Shown here: positions 11,380 to 22,105 of the stretch, one piece after another | Position numbering within the stretch: position 1 is the first letter of the stretch | Layout of the letters: every line of letters starts with the position of its first letter | NCBI RefSeq assembly: GCF_964355755.1 | Contig: NC_092671.1 | Location: 22,587,070-22,651,069 of the forward strand | DNA length: 64,000 nucleotides | Source: Antedon mediterranea | Lineage: Eukaryota > Echinodermata > Crinoidea > Comatulida > Antedonidae | Reading direction: 5' to 3' | The notes under the pieces: model-generated | The model's input: the letters and a program-made list of their open reading frames with translations, nothing else | Databases searched by the model: none | What the model was told of the DNA's origin: nothing | Translations under genes and position numbers: made by a program

Positions 11380-11896
11380 TTTTTGTTTAATGATTTAAGT
11401 ATCAAGAAGAAGAAGAAGTGACAGTGCCTACTCTACGGGTCTGTTAAATCAGTAACCAAAAAGTTAAATGGTTACGAAGATCTGGATTCCTGACAGTTTT
11501 TATACCGTGCGTTGTTTGGATATTACAACGAAGAAGAAGAACTGTTGAGCTCAAGACTCCTGGATATTCATAGGAGATACTGTATATATTCACCGAGGTC
11601 TGAAAGAAGAAGACTGAAGTAACAGAAGGAAGCCCAGTAATTTGGAGAAGATTTGCAAAGCTGACTTTGTAAACTATTTTTTATTTCGAAAGTAAATTTT
11701 TGTACGGAGCGAACTTGGAACGTTGTTTGTGACTTTGAAGTAAATTAATGTCTTATATTGTATTGCATTTAAAAATTTATGTGGATTTCATATTTTTTAC
11801 ATATCTGAATGGAATCAAGGTAATACAAATACTTTTATAACATATTTTGTATAGGAACATAAGTTTACAGATTTCATTAGTAAAATTGTTATTAGC

Positions 11897-13003
11897 ATGA
11901 CAACTTTAAGATCGGGTAAAAATATAGATAAGACTATGTCAGACAAAGATACTAGGGAAGATATGGTTGACCAAGAAGAGGTTGACCAAGTCAATGAAAT
12001 ATATGATAAAATGGCTAGGGATATTGATTTGCCCGAAATACCTGGCGGTATGCCTAAAGATATGATGCTCGAATATTTTCGAATGAAGTTCGAGGCCGAA
12101 AACAAAAAGTTAGAATACCAATTAAGAATAGAAGCAGATATAGAGCAAAGAAAAATTGAATCACAAGAAAGAGTGAAAATGATGGAATTAGAAAATAGGT
12201 CTAGCTACAGTAATGCTAGGAATATAGTAGATGAAATGAAGGTAAAGGTTCCTACTTTGAAGGAATCAGATGATATTGATATATATTTTAGAACATTTGA
12301 ACACTTGGCAGAAGCCACAGGTTGGGATAAGAATACGTGGTCTGCTAGGTTAGCACCTGAACTGTTTGGTAAAGCTAGGACAGCATATGCATCCTTAACC
12401 GTAAAAGAATGTGTAGATTATGATACCTTAAAGAAGGCAATCTTAGAAAAGTATGATGTGTCCGCAGAGACCTACAGATTTAAATTTAGAAATTCAAACA
12501 GAGTTAAAGATATGTCCATCAGGGAATGGCTGAATGAGCTCTCCCATTATTTAAAATGTTGGATGAAATGTGCTAATGTAAAAGAAGATGATGCTGCAGG
12601 CATTATTGAAATGATTATAATGGAACAGGCACTTGATAAAATGCCTGAAGATCTGAGGCTTTATCTTAGAGATAAACAAGTAAATAAGAGCTATGATATG
12701 GCTATGATAGCCGATGATTATATAGCTAATAGAGGTGGCCGTGGCTATTGGAATGCCGTCAATTCTGAAAATAAGCCTAAGTATTATAAGGGCCAAGAAA
12801 ATAGTAAACCTAAGAATAGTACGACTCAGAATAACCCTGGAGCTAGGCAGCAAGGATACAATAGGTATCACGGAAGGGGAGGCAAATTCCATAACTATGG
12901 TAGAAATTTCCAACAGAGAGAACCTTCAAATGAATGGATTAATGGCCTATGCTTCAATTGTAAGGAGAAGGGACATAAAATAATAAATAATAATAATAAA
13001 TAA
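11897..13003 (+). pseudogene. gag: Gag with SCAN-like capsid and zinc knuckle, broken in the knuckle
   Basis: Gag packages the element RNA in cytoplasmic particles. The ATG at 11897 opens a 368-codon frame. Residues about 60-115 are charged and probably coiled coil. Residues about 173-278 (LKKAILEKYDVSAETYRFKF and onward, with IREWLNELSHYLKCW and IIMEQALDKMPEDLRLYLRD) look like the SCAN fold, which is known to derive from Gmr1-like gags. A basic, glycine-rich stretch precedes the zinc knuckle CFNCKEKGHK at residue 352. The fourth zinc ligand is separated by a SINE-tail-like insertion (about 12980-13040) that brings the stop. The following protease is in the same frame, so gag and protease were once continuous. 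Confidence 0.88.
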
Positions 13004-13041
13004 CATTTATAAAGCGCAAGAGACAAAGGTTTCAAAGCGCT
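12980..13041. mobile_element. SINE-tail-like insertion in the gag zinc knuckle
   Basis: The block starts with AATAATAAATAATAATAATA, then AACATTTATAAAGCGC and TTTCAAAGCGC. It matches the tail half of the SINE at 36529-36838 in layout: a (TAA)n tract, ATTTATATAGCGCC and CAAAGGCGC. It sits between GHK and the last cysteine of the knuckle and introduces a stop codon. The match is partial, so a related LINE tail is possible. Confidence 0.6.
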
Positions 13042-13042
13042 G

Positions 13043-13459
13043 TGTTTTCCAAGATCAGGGGATTGTCCTAAGATGGTAGCAAAAGGAAAGACTAGTGACA
13101 CTAAGAAGGGCCCGAATGTGAAAGATGGCTTAAGATGTGAAGGACTAAAATCAGATAGACCCCAAGTAGTTATGGATAGTGTAGAAAATAAAATGGAGAA
13201 GTGTACAATAACAGGAAAATTAGAAGGACAGGATATAACTATGCTTAGAGACTCGGGATGTACCCAGTCAGCTGTTAAGGAAAGTCTAGTGCCTAACAAA
13301 TGTTACTTGCCAGGAAAATGGGTTACGTTAAGAGGTATAGGAGGCGATATTACCGTCCCCTTAGCTGAGGTAGCTATAGAAAGTAAGATAGTGACAGGAA
13401 AAGTGATTGTAGCCGTAATCGAAGGATTACAGAGGGACATGTTTAATATTGGGTCATGA
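13043..13459 (+). pseudogene. Aspartic protease of the Gmr1-like element
   Basis: Retropepsin that would cut Gag-Pol. The frame is the same as gag. A cysteine at 13043 and the following GDCPK would complete the zinc knuckle. The active-site motif is RDSGCTQSAV at about 13246-13275, with the catalytic aspartate in DSG. A flap-like LRGIGGDITVPLAE segment follows near 13330. The frame ends at 13459, and its expected continuation GHDLDQNC is found one frame over from 13449, so a frameshift near 13455 breaks the protease. The ATG at 13073 is internal and not a true start. Confidence 0.82.
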
Positions 13460-13664
13460 TTTGGACCAGAATTGTGGGGAAACAATGGCTAAAGAAATGT
13501 TCGTCCTAACTAGGGAGCAAGCCAGAATAGAAAATGATGTTAGAATACAAGACAAAATGATATTGTTAGGGAAAGATAGTAACTTTAAGCCGATAGAAGA
13601 GCCACCTAAAGAAACTAATGTACAATTGTTGAAAACAGTAGTAAATGACAACAAAGTAAAATAA
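13449..13664 (+). pseudogene. Protease-integrase linker of Gmr1-like pol, out of frame
   Basis: This stretch carries GHDLDQNCGE, the normal C-terminal part of the retropepsin fold, then a charged linker. It ends at TAA before the integrase frame opens at 13684 in a third phase. It is part of the same polyprotein rather than a separate gene. Whether the phase change at 13664-13684 is a mutation or a programmed shift cannot be told from one copy. Confidence 0.65.
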
Positions 13665-13683
13665 AACTAAGTGTTTAGATGAT

Positions 13684-15771
13684 ATGAATGGAACAGAAAT
13701 GAATAATTTGTTTGACGAAAATGAGGATAAAGATAAAGATAAAACAGTCAAACATAAAACTTATGAACAACAGCACAAGCTGAACCTAACTAAACAAGAA
13801 CTGATCAAATTGCAAACTAAGGATGACTCACTCAAAGGAGTGTTTGACAGGGTAGTCCCTATAGAAGAAATAGGTCAGCATAGGGTGTGTTTCTTTATGA
13901 GACAAGGTATATTGATGAGAAATTGGAGTAGTATTAAAGATAAGAATAACCAAGTGGAACAGATTGTATTACCCACTCAGTGTAGACAGGGTGTATTACA
14001 CTTAGGTCATAATGTGCCATTTGCAGGTCACATGGGTGTTGAGAAAACTAAAAGTAGAGTCCTGAACCAATTCTATTGGCCAGGTATATTTAAAGATGTG
14101 GTAGTCTATTGTAAAGTCTGTAAGGAATGCCAAAAGGTAGATAAGGGTAAAAGTAAAAGGAAACATACTTTGATACCATTACCGATTATAAGTACACCAT
14201 ATAAACGTATAGCGATAGACATTGTTGGACCCTTATCTAGAACAAGCCGTAATAACAAATATATGCTTACTATAATTGACTATGCTACGAGATATCCGGA
14301 TGCTTTTCCGTTACCCAATGTTAGAGCTGAAACAGTAGCCAGGGCTCTAATAGAAGTCTTTACTAGAGTAGGATTACCCGAAGAGATTGTACATGATCAA
14401 GGAACTAATTTCATGTCTTCAATTATGCAATCTATATGTAGTATGTTGGGGATTAATCAATTAAAGACTACAGTGTACCACCCCCAAAGCAATGGGCTTG
14501 TTGAAAGATTTCACGGTACATTGAAAAATATGATAAGGACACTTACAGTTAAGCAAAGAAAAAATTGGGATAACTACATACCCCCCTTTCTGTTTGCATA
14601 CAGAGAAGTTCCTAGTAAAGCGACGGGCCATTCACCTTTTAAATTGCTTTATGGTAGAGAGGTGAGGGGACCCTTGAGTTTACTCAATAGTAATTGGGTA
14701 AAAGATGAAGAAACATCTACTGATGTTATCAAATACATGTTAGACATAAGAGAAAAAATGGAGGTATTAATGAAAGATGCTAATGTAAACAAACTTGAAC
14801 AACAAGAAATTATGTCCCACAATTATAACAAGAATGCTATTGATAGAGAATTTGTAGAAGGGGACAAAGTGTTGATATTCCTTCCAGTAGGAAATAGTAA
14901 GTTAGACAGTAAATGGCAAGGCCCCTTCACTGTTACAAAAAAGGTCAATGATGTAAATTATGAAATATACATAGGAGGTAGAAGAAAAGAAAAACAAATT
15001 CTACATGTTAATATGTTAAAGAGATGGTATGATAAAGTAGAAATAAGTAAAGATGGTTATTATGTAGTAACAAATGTTCAGTCGATAGAAGAAGTAGACT
15101 TAAATGAAACAGTCCATGACAATGAGTTAGATAGTGAAATAGACATAGGATTGTCTTATCATCAATCACAAACATGGAGAGATGTTAACGTTAGTAGTAA
15201 TTTAAATGATACACAAACTAAACAATTAACAGAATTGTTAAAGTACCAACAGAATGTATTCTCGGATGTACCAGGTAGAACTCACTTAGTGACACATGAA
15301 ATTAAGACTAATGGTGAAATGCCTATAAGGCATAGGGCATATAGAACGCCCCAAGCATTAAAGGGTAAATTGAAAGAGGAATTAGATAGTATGTTGGCTA
15401 TGGGTATAATAGAACCTACTGTTAGTGCCTATGCTGCACCTATTATTGCCCTGAAGAAAGGCCAGAATCAAATTAGAATGGTGACAGATTTTAGATCACT
15501 AAATAAGACTACACAATTTGACCCTTATGTTATGCCTCGCATAGACGAAATGTTGGATGAGGTATCATCCGCAATATACATAACTACGTTAGATCTAACT
15601 AAAGGATTTTACCAGGTGCCTCTGGATCCTAAGACCAAAGACAAATCAGCATTTATTACACAATTTGGACAGTATTGTTACAATGTACTTCCATTTGGTA
15701 TGCAAAATAGCTCTAGTACTTTCCAAAGATTAATGGATAAGGTATTACAAGGTACTGAGGGATATTGCTAA
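13684..15771 (+). CDS. pol: Gmr1-like Pol: integrase followed by reverse transcriptase (RT cut short)
   Basis: A 695-codon frame. Residues about 100-150 are the integrase HHCC zinc finger (LHLGH, FAGHMG, YCKVCKECQ). The DDE core has D in IAIDIVGP (about 179), D in VHDQGTNF (about 237) and E in NGLVERFHG (about 273). KWQGPFTVTKK (about 415) is a GPY/F-like module. RT begins about residue 515: RTHLVTHEIKTNG, IRMVTDFRSLNK (about 598), the first RT aspartate in TTLDLTKGFYQ (about 634) and LPFGMQNSSSTFQRLM. An extra A at about 15754 shifts the frame just before the YIDD motif, ending the protein at 15771. The order IN before RT is like Ty1/Copia although the domains are Ty3/Gypsy. Confidence 0.93.
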   Translation: MNGTEMNNLFDENEDKDKDKTVKHKTYEQQHKLNLTKQELIKLQTKDDSLKGVFDRVVPIEEIGQHRVCFFMRQGILMRNWSSIKDKNNQVEQIVLPTQCRQGVLHLGHNVPFAGHMGVEKTKSRVLNQFYWPGIFKDVVVYCKVCKECQKVDKGKSKRKHTLIPLPIISTPYKRIAIDIVGPLSRTSRNNKYMLTIIDYATRYPDAFPLPNVRAETVARALIEVFTRVGLPEEIVHDQGTNFMSSIMQSICSMLGINQLKTTVYHPQSNGLVERFHGTLKNMIRTLTVKQRKNWDNYIPPFLFAYREVPSKATGHSPFKLLYGREVRGPLSLLNSNWVKDEETSTDVIKYMLDIREKMEVLMKDANVNKLEQQEIMSHNYNKNAIDREFVEGDKVLIFLPVGNSKLDSKWQGPFTVTKKVNDVNYEIYIGGRRKEKQILHVNMLKRWYDKVEISKDGYYVVTNVQSIEEVDLNETVHDNELDSEIDIGLSYHQSQTWRDVNVSSNLNDTQTKQLTELLKYQQNVFSDVPGRTHLVTHEIKTNGEMPIRHRAYRTPQALKGKLKEELDSMLAMGIIEPTVSAYAAPIIALKKGQNQIRMVTDFRSLNKTTQFDPYVMPRIDEMLDEVSSAIYITTLDLTKGFYQVPLDPKTKDKSAFITQFGQYCYNVLPFGMQNSSSTFQRLMDKVLQGTEGYC

Positions 15772-16579
15772 GGCATATATAGATGACATATGTATTTATA
15801 GTCAAACTTGGAAAGATCATATTTTTCATTTGAATGATGTATTAGAAAGATTAAGTAGTGCTGGATTGACAGCAAAGCCTTTGAAATGTAAAATTGCCTA
15901 TGCATAGGTAGAATTTCTGGGGCATAAGATTGGTAATGGAGAAATTAGACCCATGATTGATAAGGTTGAGGCTGTGGAAAAGTTCCCCAGACCTTTGTCT
16001 AAGAAACAAGTCCGATCATTTCTCGGATTAACTGGCTATTACAGAAAATTTGTACAGAACTATGCCGATATTGCTAAGCCATTGATTGATTTAACTTTAA
16101 AGAGTAAAAGTAATACCGTTAAGTGGAATGAACAATGTGAAAATGCCTTTGTAACTTTAAAGAAACGACTTACTGATGATAATGTATTAAAAGCCCCAAA
16201 TTTTGATAAGATGTTTATATTGCAAACCGATGCCTCAAATTATGGCATAGGTGCAGTGCTGAGCCAAATAGATGGTGAGGGTAATGATTATCCCATTGTG
16301 TACTTAAGTAGAAAGTTATCTGTACATGAGCAGAGATATTCTGTGCCAGAAAAAGAGTGCCTCTCTATTGTTTGGGCTATCAATAAACTTAAGTATTATC
16401 TGTATGGTTGTGAATTTCAAGTTCATACTGACCACCAGGCATTGAGATGGATGGACTCAATGAAGGGTGCCAATGTTAGACTTATGAGATGGGCTCTGTT
16501 TTTACAAGGATATAAATTTAAAGTTATTTACAAGAAAGGATCATTAAATGGAAATGCAGATGGATTAAGCCGTGCATAA
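15755..16579 (+). pseudogene. pol: RT catalytic end and RNase H of the Gmr1-like element
   Basis: Continuation of pol one frame over. AKAYIDDICIYS (from about 15769) holds the two catalytic aspartates. The segment to 15904 runs to an in-frame TAG at 15905-15907 inside the region reading IAYA*VEFLGHKIG. The open part from 15953 has VRSFLGLTGYYRKFV (the RT thumb), then RNase H with LQTDASNYGIGAVLSQ, the glutamate in PEKECLSIVWA and a later aspartate in HTDHQALRW. It ends NADGLSRA, the usual Gypsy RNase H end, and no integrase follows it. The LTR begins 100 bp later. Confidence 0.9.
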
Positions 16580-16680
16580 TAATATTATAGAGGTGTTATT
16601 AGTAGATAGTTTAAAGTAAAATGGTTTTAAATGTTAAATTTTTGGAAAGATTGACACAATCTTTTTCCCAAAAAGGGGAA

Positions 16681-17177
16681 TGTCATATTAAATGTTGTGA
16701 TTCTCTGTGTTTAGAGAAGGATGCTTTAGACCAGGTCCGCCTTATTATTAGCCAATCAAAATCGTATAATTTTTGGAGGGAAAATGTTATCCTCCTCTGA
16801 AGCCTAAAATTTGCATATCCAGTATAAAAGTAGAATGTAATAGATATTAGGGGAGAAGAGAGAATAAGATCAGAGTAGATAAAAGAGAAGAGAGAATAAG
16901 ATCAGAGTAGATAAAAGAGAAGAGAGAATAAGATCAGAGTAGATAAAAGAGAAGAGAGAATAAGATCAGAGTAGATAAACGGAAAGATGATAAAGAAAAT
17001 ATTAAGGCATGACTGGTAGTGGTAGAAAGATGTATTAATCGAATTACAAGGAATAAAAGTTCTAGTTGAGTTAAATATACTTTTTGTATGTGTTATCGTT
17101 CAGTGACAGCTGTGTACGTCGCGTGGAAATATATACGCCTGAGAAAGCTCGGAACCAATAAAGATAAATTCACTACA
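16681..17177 (+). repeat. 3' LTR of the Gmr1-like element, enlarged by a 32-bp tandem repeat
   Basis: Matches the 5' LTR end to end but is 98 bp longer. The excess is three additional copies of a 32-bp unit (AGAGAAGAGAGAATAAGATC and onward) at about 16852-16980, making four in all. It ends CACTACA and is followed by the target duplicate GGGGT. A short frame at 17088-17297 running out of the LTR is not a gene. Confidence 0.93.
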
Positions 17178-17529
17178 GGGGTCACTTGCAGTCAATGTAA
17201 ATGGAAGTCTGTCGGGTACCCCCTGCTGCGTCTAGACCGGGGGACCCGAAAGGTGCTAACAAATCGGCACCAACTAGATGAGAGATATACCACCTAATTT
17301 CACCACCATGGGATGCCCATTGACATCTTTATACCAATATCACCAACGACAAATATTTTGTCCTCTGCAATAGGTCCGCAAGACCCCCCCCCCCCCCCGA
17401 GGGAAGGCCTACAAATGGAGATAGCATAGCTGAGTGAGGTACCACTCAAAATTAATGCCAAATGAACAAGTTTTGATCATACAATACTAAATGGGTAACG
17501 ACAGACTAATTGTCTGGTGCACCGCAAGT

Positions 17530-17870
17530 GCCAGACACCCTAAAGTTCGACTAGAGACCCCCTTCCCACAACTGGCCTAGATTAGATAGTAGATACCACC
17601 AGCAAACCAATGTTATATGATTTAGCACATTGTAAGAAATACCAAATGACCTAATACAGACTATCTGTACACTACCTTGGCCCTGGTAGACCCCTCTGAA
17701 GTTTGACTATAGGCCCCTTCCCCCAACTAGCCTAGCTTAGAATAGATATTGTAGATACCACCCAGCAACCAATGTTATATGATTTTTGTAAGAAATACCA
17801 AATGACCTATTACAGACAATCTGTACACTGCCTTGGCTCTGGCAGATCCCTTTAAATTTTGACTAGGTAA
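17530..17870 (+). repeat. Two to three tandem copies of a ~157-bp unit
   Basis: AAGTTYGACTA, then a CCCCTTCCC-type stretch, CAACCAATGTTATATGAT and CTGTACACT recur starting at about 17542 and 17699, with a partial third at 17855. A run of 16 C lies upstream at about 17383. No coding content. Confidence 0.7.
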
Positions 17871-17880
17871 AAATTTGTGT

Positions 17881-18600
17881 CCGATATTGGTCTTTACATT
17901 CTTACTGTACGGAGGATTGAACCAAATGATATGTTTCTGTTTCGGGTTTTATTTTTGTTTGCTTGTTCAGGTGTAGCTCATGTTCATATCCATTATTTCT
18001 AAGTGCTTCTTGGTATTGAGGTATTGCTGCATTATACGAATTTTCATCGGATGAGATGTTTGAGTCGTTTATTTATTGCTAGTGGTATATTGCATAATAT
18101 TGATGGCCATTGATGGCCGATGATTACTTTCACGGTGTACATATAATGGTGTATTGTTTGGTTTGGTGTATGGGTGGAAGGTACCTGTCCTCAGATCAAG
18201 TTTTATGTCAAGAATACCATCCACATGTAAAATACAATCATCCCTTTTTCTTTCAATAAATTTTCTATTATTTAATGAAGAATTAGAATTTGATCAGAAT
18301 GTATTTTTGTAGCCGTCTATCAGTACTGTTTCCAAAATAAATTAAGATTATGAAGATGTTGACATCAATTTTGTTATTGTCTCTTTCAATTGGACAATAA
18401 ACACATTCTATTGGATAAAAGTTGTTTGCAGACATAAAAGTAGCCACCTTTAATTATGAATAATTATGTAATGAAACATGTTATCAAACACTTTTTTTAT
18501 TATTTATCAGATACTTTACATTTTACCATTTTGTTTGACTTTTTTTCTAATTTGAGAATTGTTAAGAATTCTCGCATTATATGTAAATGATATTTAAATA
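17881..18600. other. No gene or named repeat seen
   Basis: AT-rich anonymous sequence without a sizeable open frame or clear internal repeat. Confidence 0.4.
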
Positions 18601-19042
18601 GGGGTCAAAGGTAAAAAATGACATTTATTGTCAGTTTTTTAGGATAAAATTAGCATTAGAGTGGATAGCATGTACATTCAAAAGATTTTTATAAAGTCTG
18701 TAATTTTCCCTTTTTCAGCATGTTTTAAACAAACAACAACATCTTTTAAATTAATTTTTACTTTAAAATAAATATTCATTAGAGTGGATAGAAATATGTA
18801 TGTTTTGAACAATCTAAGACAAAAAAAAATTGTTACTGAGATATGACCCTCAGGTGAAAATAAGGTCAAAAGTTGTATTTCATTAAATCTTATATAAATA
18901 TGGATATTCTGAACAATTTATGACAAAAATAAAGTCTTTATGACCAGGGGTTACCGAGATATGACACTCGGGTGGAAACGAGGTCAAAGGTCAAAGTTGT
19001 ATTTCCTGCCAACTTTCAAAAATATGTTTCATTATACTCTAG
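18601..19042 (-). repeat. DR1-bearing repeat modules, outside the inverted-repeat arm
   Basis: Same family as 9471-10085 in the opposite orientation, with a perfect AGGTCAAAGGTCA at 18981-18993. A segment from about 18886 is nearly identical to 25656-25735. The modules continue into the left arm of the inverted repeat from 19043. Confidence 0.75.
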
Positions 19043-20080
19043 TAGCTAGATCAACTTTCATATGCACTTTGAGGTCCAGAGAATTTGACTTCAGAAATTG
19101 GTTTAGGGTGGTCAAACAATCATATTTGGCTTGGTTACACATTTTGAAAATGTGGCGAAAGGTCAAAAGGTCAAGGTAAAAGGTCATAAGACCAAACATA
19201 AATATGTCCTTAAATCTCAGCAACCACTTGTCACAACGAGGTAATTTTGGTCTTAAATTAATCAGAAGGTATACATTTATATTCAGTCTAATGGGACATT
19301 TTAGTAAAAAATGACCGGAAATGCCATTTATGACCTTTGACCCACAACCCAGGGCATGTATGTATCTCCGTAACTACTGGTCGTAGACACTTGGATTTGG
19401 TTTTAAATTGTTCGAAATATATGTTTTGTTATTTGTTATACATTTTGAAAAATGTTACAAAAGGTCAAAGGATCAAGGTCAAGGGTTATTTGAACAAATA
19501 AAAAAGGTACTTTTATCTCGGCAACCACTGGCCGCAGCAAGTCAATTTTGGTTTCAAAATGTTCAGAAGGCATGCATTTATATTCCATCTAATGGGGCAT
19601 TTTAGTCAAAAATGATAAGAAATGCCATTTCTGACCTTTGACCCACATACCAGGGCATCTTCATATCTCATAAAGTACAGGTCGTAGAAACTTAAATTTG
19701 GTATCAAATTGTTCGAAATATACATATTTACATTCAATGTAATAGAAAATGTGGTTAAAAGATGAACAGAAATACTCTTACTAATGTCTCAAACAAAAAA
19801 CATATCTACACAACTTATCCTTAGACAGTAATGTTATGCAATAACTGATACTTTAAATTGTTTTAATTTCAAGTACTAGTTATTGCTGTCCCCGAGGACA
19901 TTTTGATAGAAACGTTAAGCTCAACAGTTCTTTTCAGAATGCTAGAAGTAACTTGCCATATGTATCCGATTAAACGCCCCTGGCATTTATTGTTCAAAAT
20001 GGTTTTTAGGGGGAAAGGAGGCATCTTTATTTGGGGTATAATATGGTAACATGTATAATCAAATAAATACCACCTAGATG
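19043..20080. repeat. Left arm of a ~1.04-kb inverted repeat
   Basis: Pairs with 20961-22005. Paired landmarks keep a constant coordinate sum near 41045 (for example 19792-19852 with 21193-21252), so indels are few. The outer half is DR1-type modules (TGACCTTTGACCC at 19331 and 19632). The inner half is a different AT-rich unit containing ATAAACGCC-type words. Confidence 0.85.
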
Positions 20081-20960
20081 GGAAAAAATACTGCACAATT
20101 AATATCAAAAAGTGATAAAATTATGTCAAAAAGCTTGGTAAATTGTAGATTATGGTAGTTAATGAAATGTGTTGACGTGATACAATTATTGTGTAAATGC
20201 ATGTGGCATGTTTATTCCACATGGTGTTCTATTTGAGGGAATGGTGGCGTTTATTTGAAGGAATACTCTAATATTAATAATTGTATTTCGTTTCTCAACT
20301 GATAAAAGGTACTTTACATGATTCGTTTTCCTCTTTATGCTTTTTAACGAAATATTTCTGTCTTTTAAAATAAAAGTGATAGATTCCATTAAATGGATCT
20401 TCACCTCCAGGTGCCAGTATAATGATATAAAACAATGACACATCATTATCCTGACACGATTGCACTCATAATGGATCTTCATTCTATCATCTATTTGTTT
20501 GTAACTACAATTTGACAACAATCTTTTGCATAGTTTTAAATGCCAATACATATAGTTTCATTACTATTGTACAATATGTCCAGCTTTCCTGAAAACACCC
20601 TTGTGTACTGTAGTACAGTGTTGTAGTATGATTTTATCATGATAAACTTCTGATGCTTTTATTGTCAATGCATTCAGTACCTAAAACATGTCAAAGTTTC
20701 TAGTGGTATTGATAATAAATCTCCAGAAATATATATTGTTTTATTATCTACACTGGGAACAGACGTGTATATGTATAAGTTTTGTCGTTGACATTCAAAA
20801 CTATTATGCAACAGTGTTACGTAATAATGACAATGACTTGGTCTATTATTGTGGTCTCCGATACCTTTTATTACATGATTGACTTCCTCCAGGATAGAAT
20901 GAGGTTTAATCCCGTTATTAATCTTATTATATAATATATATTTTTTTTATATATATATAT
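20081..20960. other. Spacer of the inverted repeat
   Basis: About 880 bp of AT-rich sequence. The open frame at 20186-20551 (minus) has no recognisable domain. A stretch at about 20100-20210, with GCTTGGTAAATTGTAGAT, resembles 51300-51420, so the spacer and inner arms may be a separate non-autonomous element shared with that locus. An (AT)n tract lies at about 20930-20960. Confidence 0.6.
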
Positions 20961-22005
20961 CTGGGGTGTATTTATTTGATTATACATGTTACCATTATTA
21001 CACCCAACAAAATAAACGCCTTCCCTGAATAAATAAATGCCCGAGGCTTTTATACGGGTAACTACAGTAAATTACTTCTAGCATTCTCAAAATGTTCGGG
21101 GGTAAACAATAATTTCTAGCATTATTATAAGCAAAAGTAGGCCTACAATTATTACAAACAGTAAAGGATACAGTATAATGAAATCATTAGGCATCAATTA
21201 TTGCATAACATTACTGTCTAATGATAAGTTGGGTAGATATGTTTTTCATTTAAAAGATTAGTAATTAATAGTATTTATGATCATCTTTTATCCAAATTTT
21301 CTGTTAGAATGAATGTAAATATGTGTATTTCTAACAATTTGATACTAAATTTAAGTTTCTACGACCTGTACTTACAGAGATAAGAAGATGCCCTGGTATG
21401 TATGTCAAAGGTCAGAAATGTCATTTCCGGTCATTTTTTACTAAAATGTTTCATTAGACTGAATATGAATGTATAGCTTCTGAACATTTTGAGACCAAAA
21501 TTTACTCGCTGTGACCAGTGGTTGCCGAGATAAAAATACCTATTTGTGTTTATTCATATAACCCCTGGCCTTGACCTTTTGACCTTTTGTAACATTGTTC
21601 AAAATGTGTAACAAATAACTAAATGTATATTTCGAACAATTTGAGCCCAAATTCAAGTCTCTACGGCCAATAGTTACGGAGATACAGACATGCCCTGGTT
21701 TATGGGTCAAAGGTCAGAAATGGCATTTCCGGTCATTTTCGACTAAAATGTTTCATTAGACTGAATATGAATGTATACCTTCTGATCAATTTGAGACCAA
21801 AATTACCTCGCTGTGACCAGTGGTTGTCGAGATTTAAGGACATAATGGTGTTTGATCTTATAACCTTTGACCCTGACCTTTTGACCTTTCGCCACATTTT
21901 CAAAATGTGTAACCAAGCCAAAAATGATTGTTTGACCACCCTAAACCAATTTCTGAAGTCAAATTCTCTGGACCTCAAAGTGCATATGAAAGTTGATCTG
22001 ATTAC
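20961..22005. repeat. Right arm of the ~1.04-kb inverted repeat
   Basis: Reverse complement of 19043-20080 with scattered mismatches. GGGTCAAAGGTCA lies at 21704-21716 and a TGTCAAAGGTCA variant at 21403-21414. Similarity to the left arm stops at about 22005, while the repeat family itself continues to about 22105. Confidence 0.85.
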
Positions 22006-22105
22006 ATTGTCTGTAAAAATCAAAGATTTGGTGGCAGATGTAAAAAAATGGATTTCTCTCAAATTTTTACCATGAATAGACATTTCAATAAAAAGCATAT
22101 CTACA

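Larger units (their letters stand above)
10963..17177 (+). mobile_element. Full-length Gmr1-like Ty3/Gypsy retrotransposon
   Basis: Two LTRs (10963-11361 and 16681-17177) flank gag, protease, integrase, reverse transcriptase and RNase H. The insertion is bounded by the 5-bp direct duplication GGGGT at 10958-10962 and 17178-17182. Integrase is encoded before reverse transcriptase, the reverse of ordinary Ty3/Gypsy order. With a SCAN-like gag, this identifies the Gmr1-like lineage known from deuterostomes. A TGG-starting primer-binding site follows the 5' LTR and a purine tract AAAAAGGGGAA (16670-16680) precedes the 3' LTR. The copy is inactive: a SINE-like insertion in the zinc knuckle, frameshifts near 13455, 13664 and 15754, and a stop at 15905. 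Confidence 0.93.
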
